In this document: piece by piece, positions 7,995 to 16,358 of the stretch
Layout of the letters: every line of letters begins with the position of its first letter
Position numbering within the stretch: the stretch's first letter is position 1
Source of the DNA: Niveibacterium sp. SC-1
GTDB taxonomy: Bacteria; Pseudomonadota; Gammaproteobacteria; Burkholderiales; Rhodocyclaceae
Direction of reading: 5' to 3'
Assembly: GCF_038235435.1 (NCBI RefSeq)
Contig: NZ_CP151275.1
Span: forward strand, 4,526,001-4,590,000
DNA: 64,000 nucleotides
Translations under genes and position numbers: made by a program
The notes under the pieces: generated by a model
Told to the model about the DNA's origin: nothing
Databases searched by the model: none
The model's input: only the letters and a program-made list of their open reading frames with translations

Positions 7995-8672
7995 TCAGGC
8001 GCCCGCGCTCAGGTCTTCGGCGGGCTCGGGCAGCGGGAAGCTCGCCAGGAAGCGCTTGAGCAGCGCCTTGTCGCCTTCCACCTTGAGGGCGCCGGCCTGC
8101 ACCGCCTCGTTGAGCTTGCGTCCGCTATACGCGAGCGCGGCCAGCGTGTCGGGCGAGGCCTCCAGCACCGCGTCGGGAGCCGCCGCGCTGCCGCGATCGA
8201 TCTGCAAATGGCCGTCCTCCAGCCGCGCGAGGAAACGGTCGTCGCCCATGCGGATCTCGATCTCTCCGGAGAGGTCGCCCGCCCGCGCGCTGCTGAACAT
8301 CGTGCGCCAGGAGAGGATCAGCCCGTCGCGGCTCAGCGGATGCCCTTGCGCCAGAGCGGGCGAGCGCGCGCCCCAGCGGCCGAGGGCCATGATCACGGTC
8401 TCCAGCTCGCGCCCCCAGGGCGTGAGCTCATAGACCCAGGTGGCGGCCGGGGGCGGCAGCTTGCGCCGCACGACCACGGAGACCGCCTCCAGCTCGTCGA
8501 GCCGCTGGGTCAGCACATTGGGACTGATCGCCGGCAAGCCGGCGCGCAGATCGGTGAAACGTTTGGGGCCGAGGATCAGCTCGCGCGCCACCAGCAGCGC
8601 CCAGCGCTCTCCGATCAGATCCATCGCATGCGCGGTTGCGCAACCGTCCTGGTAACTGCGTTTGGTTTGCAT
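7995..8672 (-). CDS. HxlR-family transcriptional regulator with C-terminal SCP2-like domain
   Basis: This 225-residue protein starts MQTKRSYQDGCATAHAMDLIG, the typical HxlR N-terminus with one Cys, then a winged helix with RFTDLRAGLPAISPNVLTQRLDELE (about residues 38-62) and ELTPWGRELETVI. From about residue 125 it adds a domain resembling SCP2-type sterol-carrier folds, ending with an L-rich segment, which could bind a hydrophobic ligand. HxlR regulators often sense reactive electrophiles through the N-terminal Cys. It is divergent from a VOC-family gene and shares a 126-bp promoter region with it, so it may control that gene (inference). Confidence 0.85.
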   Translation of the reverse strand: MQTKRSYQDGCATAHAMDLIGERWALLVARELILGPKRFTDLRAGLPAISPNVLTQRLDELEAVSVVVRRKLPPPAATWVYELTPWGRELETVIMALGRWGARSPALAQGHPLSRDGLILSWRTMFSSARAGDLSGEIEIRMGDDRFLARLEDGHLQIDRGSAAAPDAVLEASPDTLAALAYSGRKLNEAVQAGALKVEGDKALLKRFLASFPLPEPAEDLSAGA

Positions 8673-8676
8673 GGCA

Positions 8677-8689
8677 GGAGTTTAACTCC
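8677..8689 (-). promoter_or_regulatory. Palindrome at the HxlR start, candidate operator
   Basis: GGAGTT-T-AACTCC is a perfect inverted repeat four bases upstream of the HxlR start codon. On the minus strand its GGAG would also serve as the only visible ribosome-site-like sequence. Binding here could block translation or transcription of the regulator. Confidence 0.4.
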
Positions 8690-8712
8690 AGTACTAGTTT
8701 CTTTCTTTGTAG

Positions 8713-8745
8713 TTGCTTTTCAGGATTTCGTATTCCTATACTGCA
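8713..8745 (+). promoter_or_regulatory. Candidate promoter of the first VOC gene
   Basis: TTGCTT at 8713-8718 and TATACT at 8737-8742, 18 bases apart, fit a sigma-70 promoter. The 13-mer TTCCTATACTGCA at 8733-8745 recurs upstream of the second VOC gene at 9823-9835. Confidence 0.5.
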
Positions 8746-8798
8746 ACCACTGTACGAAGCGCATGGCCCCTCCCCTCCCACAGACAAGGACGTACGAC

Positions 8799-9212
8799 AT
8801 GGCTCAGCTCAGCACCTATCTGTTTTTCGACGGCAACTGCGAGGAAGCGATGCGCTTCTACGCCGAAGCGCTCGGCGGCACGGTCAACATGATGATGAAG
8901 CACGACGAACTCCCGCCCGGCGAGACCGTCCCGCCCGGCTCCGAGAACAAGGTCATGCACGCCAACATCACCATCCCCGGCGGCGTGCTGATGGCTTCGG
9001 ACGCCGTCATGGGCGACTACCAGAAGATGCAGGGCTTCTACGTCGCGCTGAACTTCGACACCGTGGAGGAGACGCAGCGCGCCTACACGGCGCTGACGCC
9101 TGGCGCCACGATCGGGATGCCCCTGGGCAAGACCTTCTGGTCCGCCGCCTTCAGCATGTTCACCGACCGTTTCGGCACGCGCTGGATGGTGGGCTGTACG
9201 CAGCCCGGCTGA
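8799..9212 (+). CDS. VOC-family (glyoxalase/bleomycin-resistance fold) protein, PhnB-like
   Basis: This 137-residue protein starts [21 protein letters not shown], the PhnB/YjdN-like VOC opening, with an AAGGA ribosome site eight bases upstream. It carries two beta-alpha-beta modules, with VMHANITIPGGVLMASD in the middle and FTDRFGTRWMVGC at the end. VOC proteins bind metal and act on small electrophiles or sequester drugs; this subgroup is functionally undefined. It is about half identical to the protein of the same length at 9878-10291, so the two are paralogues. It lies 126 bp from a divergent HxlR regulator. Confidence 0.88.
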   Translation: MAQLSTYLFFDGNCEEAMRFYAEALGGTVNMMMKHDELPPGETVPPGSENKVMHANITIPGGVLMASDAVMGDYQKMQGFYVALNFDTVEETQRAYTALTPGATIGMPLGKTFWSAAFSMFTDRFGTRWMVGCTQPG

Positions 9213-9230
9213 ACGCGGGGAGAACGCCCC

Positions 9231-9770
9231 ATGTTGAAGACGGTCCTGCTCTCCCTGCTCGGCCTCCTCGTCCTGCTCATCGGCGTCGCCCTGCTGATCG
9301 CCGCGATGCGGCCTGACCATTTCGCGGTGGAACGCTCGATCCGGATCGCTGCCCCCGCGGCGAAGATCTACCCGATGATCGAGGACCTGCGCCGCTGGAC
9401 CGAGTGGTCGCCCTACGAGCACCGCGATCCGGCGATGCAACGTAGCTACGGTGCAAGCACGCGCGGGGTCGGCGCCACCTACGCCTGGAAGGGCAACAGT
9501 GATGTCGGTGAGGGCAGCATGCGCATCACCCGCGCCGACGAACCCCAGCGCGTGGCGATGGACCTGGAGTTCATCAAGCCGCTCGCCGGCCACAACGAGG
9601 TGAACTTCCTGCTCGCACCGCAGGACGGCGGTACCCGCGTCACCTGGAAGATGGAGGGCGCCTGCCCGCTCCTCTCCCGCGTGATCGGTCTGTTCTTCAA
9701 CATGGACGAGATGATCGGCAAGGACTTCGAGGCCGGTCTGAGCCACCTCAAACAGCTCAGCGAAGCTTGA
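9231..9770 (+). CDS. Membrane-anchored SRPBCC (polyketide cyclase-like) protein
   Basis: This 179-residue protein begins with one hydrophobic helix (MLKTVLLSLLGLLVLLIGVA, residues 1-25) and continues into an SRPBCC fold: VERSIRIAAPAAKIYPMIEDLRRWTEWSPYE at about 32-62 and a C-terminal helix FEAGLSHLKQL. It is therefore probably anchored to the inner membrane with a ligand-binding domain; the ligand is unknown. It lies 18 bases after the first VOC gene and just before the second, so the three may be co-expressed. Confidence 0.85.
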   Translation: MLKTVLLSLLGLLVLLIGVALLIAAMRPDHFAVERSIRIAAPAAKIYPMIEDLRRWTEWSPYEHRDPAMQRSYGASTRGVGATYAWKGNSDVGEGSMRITRADEPQRVAMDLEFIKPLAGHNEVNFLLAPQDGGTRVTWKMEGACPLLSRVIGLFFNMDEMIGKDFEAGLSHLKQLSEA

Positions 9771-9822
9771 GCAAACGGCAGGCTCCGGCGCCGATCCCCG
9801 GCGGCGGAGCCTCCGCAACGGT

Positions 9823-9835
9823 TTCCTATACTGCA
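9823..9835 (+). promoter_or_regulatory. Candidate -10 element of the second VOC gene
   Basis: TTCCTATACTGCA contains TATACT at 9827-9832 and is identical to the element before the first VOC gene. No convincing -35 hexamer is visible, so an activator or a duplicated promoter remnant is possible. Confidence 0.4.
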
Positions 9836-9877
9836 GGGCAGATGCGGCGCGCGGCCGCGCCCCACGGAGACCGACCC

Positions 9878-10291
9878 ATGACCGCCTTCAACGCCTACCT
9901 CTTCTTCGACGGCAACTGCGGCGAAGCGATGCGCTTCTACGAACGCGCCCTGGGCGCGAAGATCGAAGCCCTGATGACCGATGCGGAAGTCCCTGCCGAC
10001 AGCAGCGTTCCGCCTGGCAAGGGCCACCTCGTCATGCATGCACGCCTCTCCCTGGGCGGCAACATCCTGATGGCCTCCGACGACCGGCCCGGCGACTACC
10101 AGGGCATGAAGGGCTTCAACCTGTCCCTGAGCTACGCCACGCCCGACGAGGCGCGCAAGGCCTTCGACGCGCTCGCGCAGGGCGGCAGGGTAAAGATGGC
10201 GATGGAGGCAACGTTCTGGTCGCCCGCCTTCGGCATGGTGGAGGACCAGTTCGGCGTGCCCTGGATGGTGGGCTGCGAACCGAAGACCTGA
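9878..10291 (+). CDS. VOC-family protein, paralogue of the gene at 8799
   Basis: This 137-residue protein starts [27 protein letters not shown] rejected an upstream in-frame start at 9767 because its 37 extra residues are non-conserved and span the promoter-like element. The protein has the same length and layout as its neighbour paralogue, sharing FFDGNC, EAMRFY, VPPG, VMHA, LMASD, GDY, FWS and WMVGC. A tandem duplication with the SRPBCC gene between them is the simplest history. The activity is unknown. Confidence 0.88.
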   Translation: MTAFNAYLFFDGNCGEAMRFYERALGAKIEALMTDAEVPADSSVPPGKGHLVMHARLSLGGNILMASDDRPGDYQGMKGFNLSLSYATPDEARKAFDALAQGGRVKMAMEATFWSPAFGMVEDQFGVPWMVGCEPKT

Positions 10292-10421
10292 AGGGCTGGC
10301 ATGGCCCCCAAGTGCGCGCCTGGCTGATCGATGCGCGGATTCGCACGAAGCTGCCACCTCGGGAGTCAATCTGTCTGACCGCACCCAAACCCTTCATCGC
10401 AGCGCATCAGGAGTCACATCG

Positions 10422-10772
10422 ATGCCAGCACACCGAATCTTCTCGACACCTTTCGCGAAGGTGTATCCGCTGTATGTGGCGAAGGCAAAACGTAAAGGGC
10501 GTACGCAAGAAGAAGTCGACCAGGTTATCTGCTGGCTCACGGGCTACGACGATAGAGGCCTCCAGCATCAGCTAGCGCGCGAGGTCGACTTCGCGACCTT
10601 CTTCTCCCAGGCACCTGCAATGCATCCGAACGGCGACCTCATCAAGGGTGTGGTCTGCGGCGTTCGCGTGGAGGAGGTGGAGGATCCCCTGATGAAGAAA
10701 ATCCGGCAGCTGGACAAGCTGGTCGACGAGCTCGCCAAGGGCAAGGCCATGGAAAAGGTTCTGCGGCAATGA
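10422..10772 (+). CDS. DUF2200 family protein
   Basis: This 116-residue protein matches the DUF2200 family end to end: [25 protein letters not shown] at the start, [14 protein letters not shown] near 30-43, and the central [18 protein letters not shown]. It is cytoplasmic, basic and has no membrane segment. The function is unknown; in other genomes the family often lies near VOC and SRPBCC stress genes as here. A GGAG ribosome site lies upstream. It is separated by 130 bases from the VOC gene. Confidence 0.87.
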   Translation: MPAHRIFSTPFAKVYPLYVAKAKRKGRTQEEVDQVICWLTGYDDRGLQHQLAREVDFATFFSQAPAMHPNGDLIKGVVCGVRVEEVEDPLMKKIRQLDKLVDELAKGKAMEKVLRQ

Positions 10773-10895
10773 CGGCGCGTCCATCGCAATCGGGGGCAAG
10801 GCCACCCCAATGAGGCCTGCTCCTTCCATCGAGAGGCCGTCACCTGGCAAGCCGGGTGCTGTCTCTCATGTCAAACGTCGGGCGTCGCCGCACAC

Positions 10896-11390
10896 ATGAC
10901 CGCGACCGTCCAGATCAGCATGGCTCGCCCGGGCGATGCGGTCGAAATCGCGGACATGTCGCGCCGACTGATCGAGCATGGACTGCCCTGGTCGTGGCGG
11001 CCCGAGCGCGTCGCGCGTTCGATCGCGGCGCGCAATACCAATGTTGCCGTGGTACGCGAGCAAGGCGTGCTGGTGGGTTTCGGCATCATGGAATACTGGG
11101 ATGAAGACGCCCACCTCGTCCTGTTCGCGGTGCGTCGTGAAAGCCGGCGACGGGGCATCGGCACTGCGATCCTTCACTGGCTGGAGGCGTCGGCGCGGGT
11201 CGCCGGCTCGGAGCGCATCCGCGTCGAGTGCCGTCGAGCGAACGCCGCGGCCCGATGCTTCTACAACGAGCACGGCTACCATGAGCTGTCCATCCGGCAG
11301 CGCATGTACGGCGGCGCGGATGCCGGCATCTATCTCGAGAAACGGCTGCGCGGCCTCGTGACGCCTGGCCCGAGCGGGGGCGATAGCTGA
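10896..11390 (+). CDS. GNAT-family N-acetyltransferase
   Basis: This 164-residue protein has the GNAT fold. The acetyl-CoA binding loop is the R-R-x-G-x-G type, seen as SRRRGIGTAILHWLE at about residues 85-99, preceded by the beta-4 strand HLVLFAVRRE and followed by RANAAARCFYNEHGYHE, motif B. The acceptor substrate cannot be read from sequence; RimI-like or amine acetylation is possible. The gene has no obvious partner, with 123 bases separating it from DUF2200. Between it and the next gene lies 209 bp with only a weak 7-bp hairpin (CCGGACT and AGTCCGG, 11523-11543). Confidence 0.85.
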   Translation: MTATVQISMARPGDAVEIADMSRRLIEHGLPWSWRPERVARSIAARNTNVAVVREQGVLVGFGIMEYWDEDAHLVLFAVRRESRRRGIGTAILHWLEASARVAGSERIRVECRRANAAARCFYNEHGYHELSIRQRMYGGADAGIYLEKRLRGLVTPGPSGGDS

Positions 11391-11599
11391 TGGGCATCGC
11401 GCCGCATGTGCGGCGGGGCGGTGCCCCAAGCCTGATTGGCTGCGCGGCCCACATGTTGGCGGCAGCTGGCTCTTCAACAGAGAACGCGGCATTCGGGCGA
11501 GCGGCCTGAGCCGTAGAGACGTCCGGACTCCCTCGCAGTCCGGTCACCACCCAGGCGCCGAGCCTGAGCCAACACGCGGCCCCGTGGAGCCGCGCCGCT

Positions 11600-12319
11600 T
11601 CAGCTCTTGGTGGTCAGTGGCAGCAGGCGCGCCCGCGAGGCTTCCAGCAGGCAGCCCATGGCTTCGGCCGCGGCCTCGGGCTTGCGCGCGACGATCGCGC
11701 GCCGCACCTCGTTGTAGAGCGCGAGGTCTTCGCCCGGATGCGAGGCATGCCGGTGCAGCATCTCGGCACTCACTCGCAGCGCGGCCTTGATGGCGCCACC
11801 CAGGGTGATGAACATGCCGTTCTGCGAGACGTTGATGATGATGAGGTGGAACTCCAGATCCGCCTGCGCCACGGCCCGCACGTCGCTGCCGGCAGCCGCG
11901 GCGGCCAGGTCCTCGTAGCGCCGCTCGATGCGCAGCAGGTCCTCGTCCAGTCCGTGCAGGGCGGCGAGGTAGCTTGCGCGTGGCTCGAAGCACAGGCGCA
12001 TCTCGAAGAGGTCTTCGACGATCTTGGAGTCGAACTGCGCATTCAGGCGCCAGGCGAGGACCTCGCGATCGAGCAGGTTCCAGTCGGTGAACGGCATCAC
12101 CCGCGTGCCGATCTTGGGTGACACCTCGATCAGCCGCTTGCCCGCCAGATGCTTGATCGCCTCGCGAATCGTGGTGCGGCTCACCCCGAAGGCTGCGCAG
12201 AGCTCGCCTTCGATGGGCAGCGCATCCCCGGGGCGGAACTCGCCGCTCACGATGCGGGTGCCGAGGATCTTCGCCACTTGTGCACTCATGGTGCCAACCA
12301 GGGGCTCACGTTCGAACAC
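11600..12319 (-). CDS. GntR/FadR-type regulator of the arabinose island
   Basis: This 239-residue protein has an N-terminal GntR winged helix (FRPGDALPIEGELCAAFGVSRTTIREAIKHLAGKRLI, about residues 28-64) and a C-terminal FCD ligand-binding helical domain containing FHLIIIN near 157 and the long helices to residue 235. FCD regulators usually sense sugar acids or related carboxylates. It lies 92 bases downstream of the arabinofuranosidase gene on the same strand and is likely co-transcribed. A role in arabinoside use is an inference from location; the real effector may be a related sugar acid. Confidence 0.88.
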   Translation of the reverse strand: MFEREPLVGTMSAQVAKILGTRIVSGEFRPGDALPIEGELCAAFGVSRTTIREAIKHLAGKRLIEVSPKIGTRVMPFTDWNLLDREVLAWRLNAQFDSKIVEDLFEMRLCFEPRASYLAALHGLDEDLLRIERRYEDLAAAAAGSDVRAVAQADLEFHLIIINVSQNGMFITLGGAIKAALRVSAEMLHRHASHPGEDLALYNEVRRAIVARKPEAAAEAMGCLLEASRARLLPLTTKS

Positions 12320-12411
12320 TCGAAGGTCTCCAGGAAGGCGCGGGCCACGCGGCGGCCGGGCAATGCCGCCGCGCTGGCTTCATGCGCCTGACTCGGTCTT
12401 GGGGCGTGGCC

Positions 12412-13929
12412 TTAGCGATCGCTCGCTTTGGTCACGATGACATTCCAGGAACCGGGCTTGAGCTTGGCCACCACCGATTCGCCTTCCACCTTGACGTTGG
12501 CGTTCTTCGCCGGCGCGACGGTGTTGGGCGCGTCCTTGGTGTTGGTCGCCTTCATGTTGGTGTGGTGCAGCTCGATCGCCTCGACCAGGCTGCGATCCTT
12601 GCCCAGGCTGCGCAGCTCGATCTTGAGCTCCATGTCCTCGGACAGATGGCGGTTGAGCGCGAAGATCACGGTCTGGCCGCTGGCTTCGTCGTCCACCACG
12701 CTGGCGCAGAGGTAGGGGATCTCGGGGAAGGTCTTGGCTTCGTAGCTGGGCGAATCGATCACCGGACGCAACACCTTGCCGTGGGCAAAACGCGTGGCGT
12801 GGGCGAAGGGGTAGAAGATGGTCTGGCGCCAGGCCGGGCCACCCGGCTCGGTCATGATCGGGCCGATCACGTTCACCAGCTGTGCAAGGCAGGCGGTCTT
12901 CACGCGGTCGGCGTTGTTCATCATGGTGATGAGCGCCCCGCCGTTCACCAGCGCGTCCTCGTGGTTGTAGACCTCTTCGATCAGGCGCGGCGCTTCGGGC
13001 CAGCCGGGCTTGCGCAGGTCGTCGATCGAGCGGGCCTTGTACCAGACGTTCCATTCGTCGAAGGACAGCATGATCCGCTTCTGCGAATGCTTGCGCGCAG
13101 CCACGCTGTCGGCCACGGCGACGATCTCCTTGATGAAGAGATCCATCACGTCGATGTTGCCGAAGAACTCTTCGGTGGAGTCGTGCTTGTTCTCGAAGTA
13201 GGTGTGCAGCGAGATGAAGTCGACCTGGTCGAAGCAGTGCTCGAGCACGGTGTCTTCCCACTCGCCGTAGGTCGGCATGTCGTGGGTGGAGGAACCGCAG
13301 GCGGCGAGCGTGATGGTCGGGTCGACCATGCGCATCACCTTCGCGGTTTCCAGCGCGGTGCGGCCGTATTCCTCCGCCGTCTTGCGGCAGATCTGCCAGG
13401 GGCCGTCCATCTCGTTGCCGAGACACCAGAACTTGATGTCGTGCGGCTTCGCGAAGCCATGCTCGCCGCGCAGCTCGGAGAGCGCAGTGCCGTACGGGTG
13501 GTTGCAATACTCGACGAAGTGACGGGCCTCGTCCGGGCCGCGGGTGCCGAGATTCACGCCGAACATGGGTTCGACGCCGACTTCCTGCGCCCACTGCATG
13601 AATTCATTGGTGCCGAACTGGTTGGTCTCGGTGGAGTACCACGCCAGATCCAGGCGACGGGGACGCTTGTCCTTGGGGCCGACGCCGTCTTCCCAGTTGT
13701 AGCCCGAAAGGAAGTTGCCCCCCGGGTAGCGCACGATGGTGGGGCCCAGTTCGCGGGTGAGCTCCATCACGTCGCGGCGGAAGCCGCGCTCGTCGGCGGT
13801 GGGGTGGCCGGGTTCGTAGATACCGGTGTAGACGCAGCGCCCCATGTGTTCGACGAAGGTGCCGAAGACGCGGCGGTCCAGTTCGGAGATGACGAAATCG
13901 CGATCGACGATGAGGCGCGAGGAGATCAT
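12412..13929 (-). CDS. abfA: Intracellular alpha-L-arabinofuranosidase, GH51
   Basis: This 505-residue protein has the length and layout of GH51 arabinofuranosidases: a TIM barrel followed by a C-terminal beta domain from about residue 390. The acid/base glutamate is in CLGNEMDGPW near residue 171 and the nucleophile in SFDEWNVWY near residue 290. It opens VDRDFVISELDRRVFGTFVEHMGRCVYTGIYEPGH, typical of the family. There is no signal peptide, so it acts on imported arabino-oligosaccharides and releases L-arabinose in the furanose form. It lies downstream of a CUT1 importer operon but is separated from it by a strong terminator, so it probably has its own promoter or some read-through. Confidence 0.95.
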   Translation of the reverse strand: MISSRLIVDRDFVISELDRRVFGTFVEHMGRCVYTGIYEPGHPTADERGFRRDVMELTRELGPTIVRYPGGNFLSGYNWEDGVGPKDKRPRRLDLAWYSTETNQFGTNEFMQWAQEVGVEPMFGVNLGTRGPDEARHFVEYCNHPYGTALSELRGEHGFAKPHDIKFWCLGNEMDGPWQICRKTAEEYGRTALETAKVMRMVDPTITLAACGSSTHDMPTYGEWEDTVLEHCFDQVDFISLHTYFENKHDSTEEFFGNIDVMDLFIKEIVAVADSVAARKHSQKRIMLSFDEWNVWYKARSIDDLRKPGWPEAPRLIEEVYNHEDALVNGGALITMMNNADRVKTACLAQLVNVIGPIMTEPGGPAWRQTIFYPFAHATRFAHGKVLRPVIDSPSYEAKTFPEIPYLCASVVDDEASGQTVIFALNRHLSEDMELKIELRSLGKDRSLVEAIELHHTNMKATNTKDAPNTVAPAKNANVKVEGESVVAKLKPGSWNVIVTKASDR

Positions 13930-14002
13930 GGTGTCTGTTTCCTGAAAGCGATCTGACGGGTTTGACGCAATCGCGCGGGGCTAGTCCCACGCGGATTCGT
14001 GG

Positions 14003-14054
14003 AAAAAAAGGGTCGGAGAGGCCCGGGGACCTGGCGGAACCAGGCCCCTCCGAC
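14003..14054 (-). terminator. Rho-independent terminator of the CUT1 importer operon
   Basis: On the minus strand GTCGGAG pairs with CTCCGAC at the base of a long GC-rich, imperfect hairpin containing CCTGG and CCAGG inner arms, followed by CCC and a run of seven or more T. It lies 28 bases past the binding-protein stop and before abfA. Confidence 0.85.
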
Positions 14055-14081
14055 GGAGGAGACGTACGAGAGCGGTGGCGC

Positions 14082-15416
14082 TTACTTCGCGCCGGCGAGC
14101 ATCTTGTTGATGCGTTCCTCGGCGCCCTTGATCGTCTCGTCGACCGGCTTGCCGGAGAGCACGATGTTGGAGAGCGCTTCACCCAGCATTTCCTGGATGC
14201 GGAACTGACGCGGCACGGTCGGCGCCAGCGAGATACCGGTGGTGGCGATCGCGCCGATCGAATTGCGGAACGGCAGGCCGTTGAACTGATCGCTCTTGAT
14301 CACCGAGGTGCGCGTCGGCAGGTGGCCGGTGCGAGCCCACTGGTAGTCGTTGTCGTAGAGGAACTTGAGGAAGGCGAAGGCTGCCTTCTTGGTCTTCTCG
14401 TCCTTGGTGCCGCCCTTGAGCATGATCCAGGAGTGACCGTCGGCCCAGGTCGCCTTCTTGCTGTACAGGTTGGCGAAAGGAACCGTGGCGTAGCCCTTCT
14501 CAAGTGCCGCGCCGGACTTTTCCGACTGGGCCACGAAATCGCCGATCAGCCAGGTGCCGTTCACCATGATGCCGCCTTCGCCATTCATGAAGGCCTGGTT
14601 GGCTGCGCCGTAGTCGGTGTTCGGGACGATGTCGCCTTCGGCGTAGAGCTTGCGCATCAGATCGATGGCCTTCTTCGCTTCGGGCGAGTGCAGGTTGATC
14701 TCACGCTCGTTCTTGGGGAACGGGTTGCCGCCTTGCTGGTACAGCAGGGTCAGGAAGGTACGGGTGTAGGCCGCGGTTTCGTTGGCCACGCACCAGATGA
14801 AGTAGGGCTTGCCGGTCGCGGCCTTGAACTTCTTGGCCTGGGCGAGCAGCTCGTCCGGATTCTTCGGGATCACCGGCGAACCGTCGGCGTTGGTCAGGCC
14901 CGCCTTCTTCAGCAGGTTGGTGTTGGCGTGCCACAGCCAGGAGTGCGTGTCGAAGGGCAGCGCGTAGGTCTTGCCACCGAAGGTCGTGCCACGCTTGCCG
15001 TGTGCGGTGAAGTCATTGACGTCGACGCCGGCGTCCTTGAAGCCCGCATCCAGCGGCTCGACCAGGCCACGCTTGACGAAATCGCCGAGCACCGCCTCGT
15101 GCATCACTGCGATCGCCGGGATGTCCTTGGCGACGATACGTGCGCCGAGCTGGTCGTAGTACGGACCCCACTCGATCACCTGGGTCTTCACTTCGGCGTT
15201 GAGCTTGTTCTCGGCGTTGAACTTGTTGGTGAGCGCCGTGATGATGCCGCACTCGCCCACGGCCTTATCGACGTCCGTGGTCTTGCCATAGTCAGCCTCG
15301 CAGGCGCCAAAGAAGCGCGCGAAGGTCACGACCGTCTTGTCCGCCGCGTGAGCCGCGCCGCCCAGGGCGGTGCTGACTGCGAGGGCAACCACTCCCAACT
15401 TGAGCTGCTTGATCAT
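14082..15416 (-). CDS. Sugar ABC transporter solute-binding protein (CUT1)
   Basis: This 444-residue protein has a signal peptide, LGVVALAVSTALGGAAHA, with cleavage near residue 25, and a mature family-1 extracellular solute-binding domain. Readable features are FGGKTYALPFDTHSWLWHANTNLLKKAG near residues 140-168 and the open/close segment MVNGTWLIGDF near 300. It has two cysteines in EADYGK context (GACEADY and VGECGI) that could form a disulfide. Its genomic position with GH51 suggests arabino-oligosaccharides. The start giving MIKQLKLGV was chosen because it yields the signal peptide. Confidence 0.9.
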   Translation of the reverse strand: MIKQLKLGVVALAVSTALGGAAHAADKTVVTFARFFGACEADYGKTTDVDKAVGECGIITALTNKFNAENKLNAEVKTQVIEWGPYYDQLGARIVAKDIPAIAVMHEAVLGDFVKRGLVEPLDAGFKDAGVDVNDFTAHGKRGTTFGGKTYALPFDTHSWLWHANTNLLKKAGLTNADGSPVIPKNPDELLAQAKKFKAATGKPYFIWCVANETAAYTRTFLTLLYQQGGNPFPKNEREINLHSPEAKKAIDLMRKLYAEGDIVPNTDYGAANQAFMNGEGGIMVNGTWLIGDFVAQSEKSGAALEKGYATVPFANLYSKKATWADGHSWIMLKGGTKDEKTKKAAFAFLKFLYDNDYQWARTGHLPTRTSVIKSDQFNGLPFRNSIGAIATTGISLAPTVPRQFRIQEMLGEALSNIVLSGKPVDETIKGAEERINKMLAGAK

Positions 15417-15511
15417 TCTTTTGTCTCCATTTGGTATGCGCCGCGAAGGCGCGTTCTTGCTCTCATCCCGGTGGGCGAAGCGCCCCCGATTTCCCCAGCC
15501 CCCGGCGCGAC

Positions 15512-16348
15512 TCAGCGCACCGTGGTCCCAGCGACCGCTTGAACGATGTACTTCTGGAAGAACAGGTACAGCACGAAGATCGGCAGGCCGGCGAACACCG
15601 CCTGTGACATCAGGTAGCCCAGGCCTTCGGACTGCGCGAAGTTGGTCTGCGTCGCGGCAAGGCCCAGCGTGAGGGTGTACATGTCGGACTGCGAAGCCGA
15701 GATCAGCGGCCACAGGTAGTCGTTCCAAGCACCCAGGAAGGTGAAGATGCCCAGCGTCGCCTGTGCCGGGATCGACAGCGGCAGCACCACGCGCAGGAAG
15801 ATCTTCCAGCGCGGCGTGTTGTCGAGCAGCGCCGCTTCCTCGATGTCCTTGGGGATCGCCTTGAAGTACTGCGTCATCAGGTACACACCGAAGGGCGCGG
15901 CCAGCTTGGGCAGGATCAGCGCACGGTAGGTGTTGTGCATGTCCCATTCGGCGAACATGCGGTGCAGCGGGATCACGATGGCCTGTTCAGGCACGGCGAG
16001 TCCGCAGAGCACGATGAAGAACACGTACTTCTTGCCCGGGAACTCGGTGCGCGCAAAGCCGTAGCCGGCGAGCGAGGCGAGTACGAGCGTGAAGAAGGTC
16101 GTGCCCACCGAGACCACGATGCTGTTCCAGATCCAGCCGAACACCGAGGACGTGCCGATGATGTCGCGGTAGTTCTTCAGCGTGAAGGGGCCGGAGAACA
16201 GCACGTCCGTGTGCTGCATCAGGAAGGCGTTCGGCTTGAAAGACAGCATGAACACCCAGACCAGCGGCGCCATCCAGACCAGTGCCAGGAGAATCGCGGC
16301 GCCGAGGACGACGCGATCTCCGAATTGTTTGCCTGCAATCTTGCTCAT
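15512..16348 (-). CDS. Sugar ABC transporter permease, MalG type
   Basis: This 278-residue inner-membrane protein starts MSKIAGKQFGDRVV and has six helices. The ATPase-contact EAA loop reads EEAALLDNTPRWKIFLRVVLPLSIPA near residues 188-213. It belongs with the MalF-type permease 10 bases upstream and the binding protein 95 bases downstream. The substrate is inferred to be an arabinoside. Confidence 0.92.
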   Translation of the reverse strand: MSKIAGKQFGDRVVLGAAILLALVWMAPLVWVFMLSFKPNAFLMQHTDVLFSGPFTLKNYRDIIGTSSVFGWIWNSIVVSVGTTFFTLVLASLAGYGFARTEFPGKKYVFFIVLCGLAVPEQAIVIPLHRMFAEWDMHNTYRALILPKLAAPFGVYLMTQYFKAIPKDIEEAALLDNTPRWKIFLRVVLPLSIPAQATLGIFTFLGAWNDYLWPLISASQSDMYTLTLGLAATQTNFAQSEGLGYLMSQAVFAGLPIFVLYLFFQKYIVQAVAGTTVR

Positions 16349-16358
16349 CTCGGTTCCC

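Noticed and set aside
9767..9877. Upstream start for the second VOC gene
   Set aside because: It crosses a promoter-like element duplicated before the paralogue and adds non-conserved residues.
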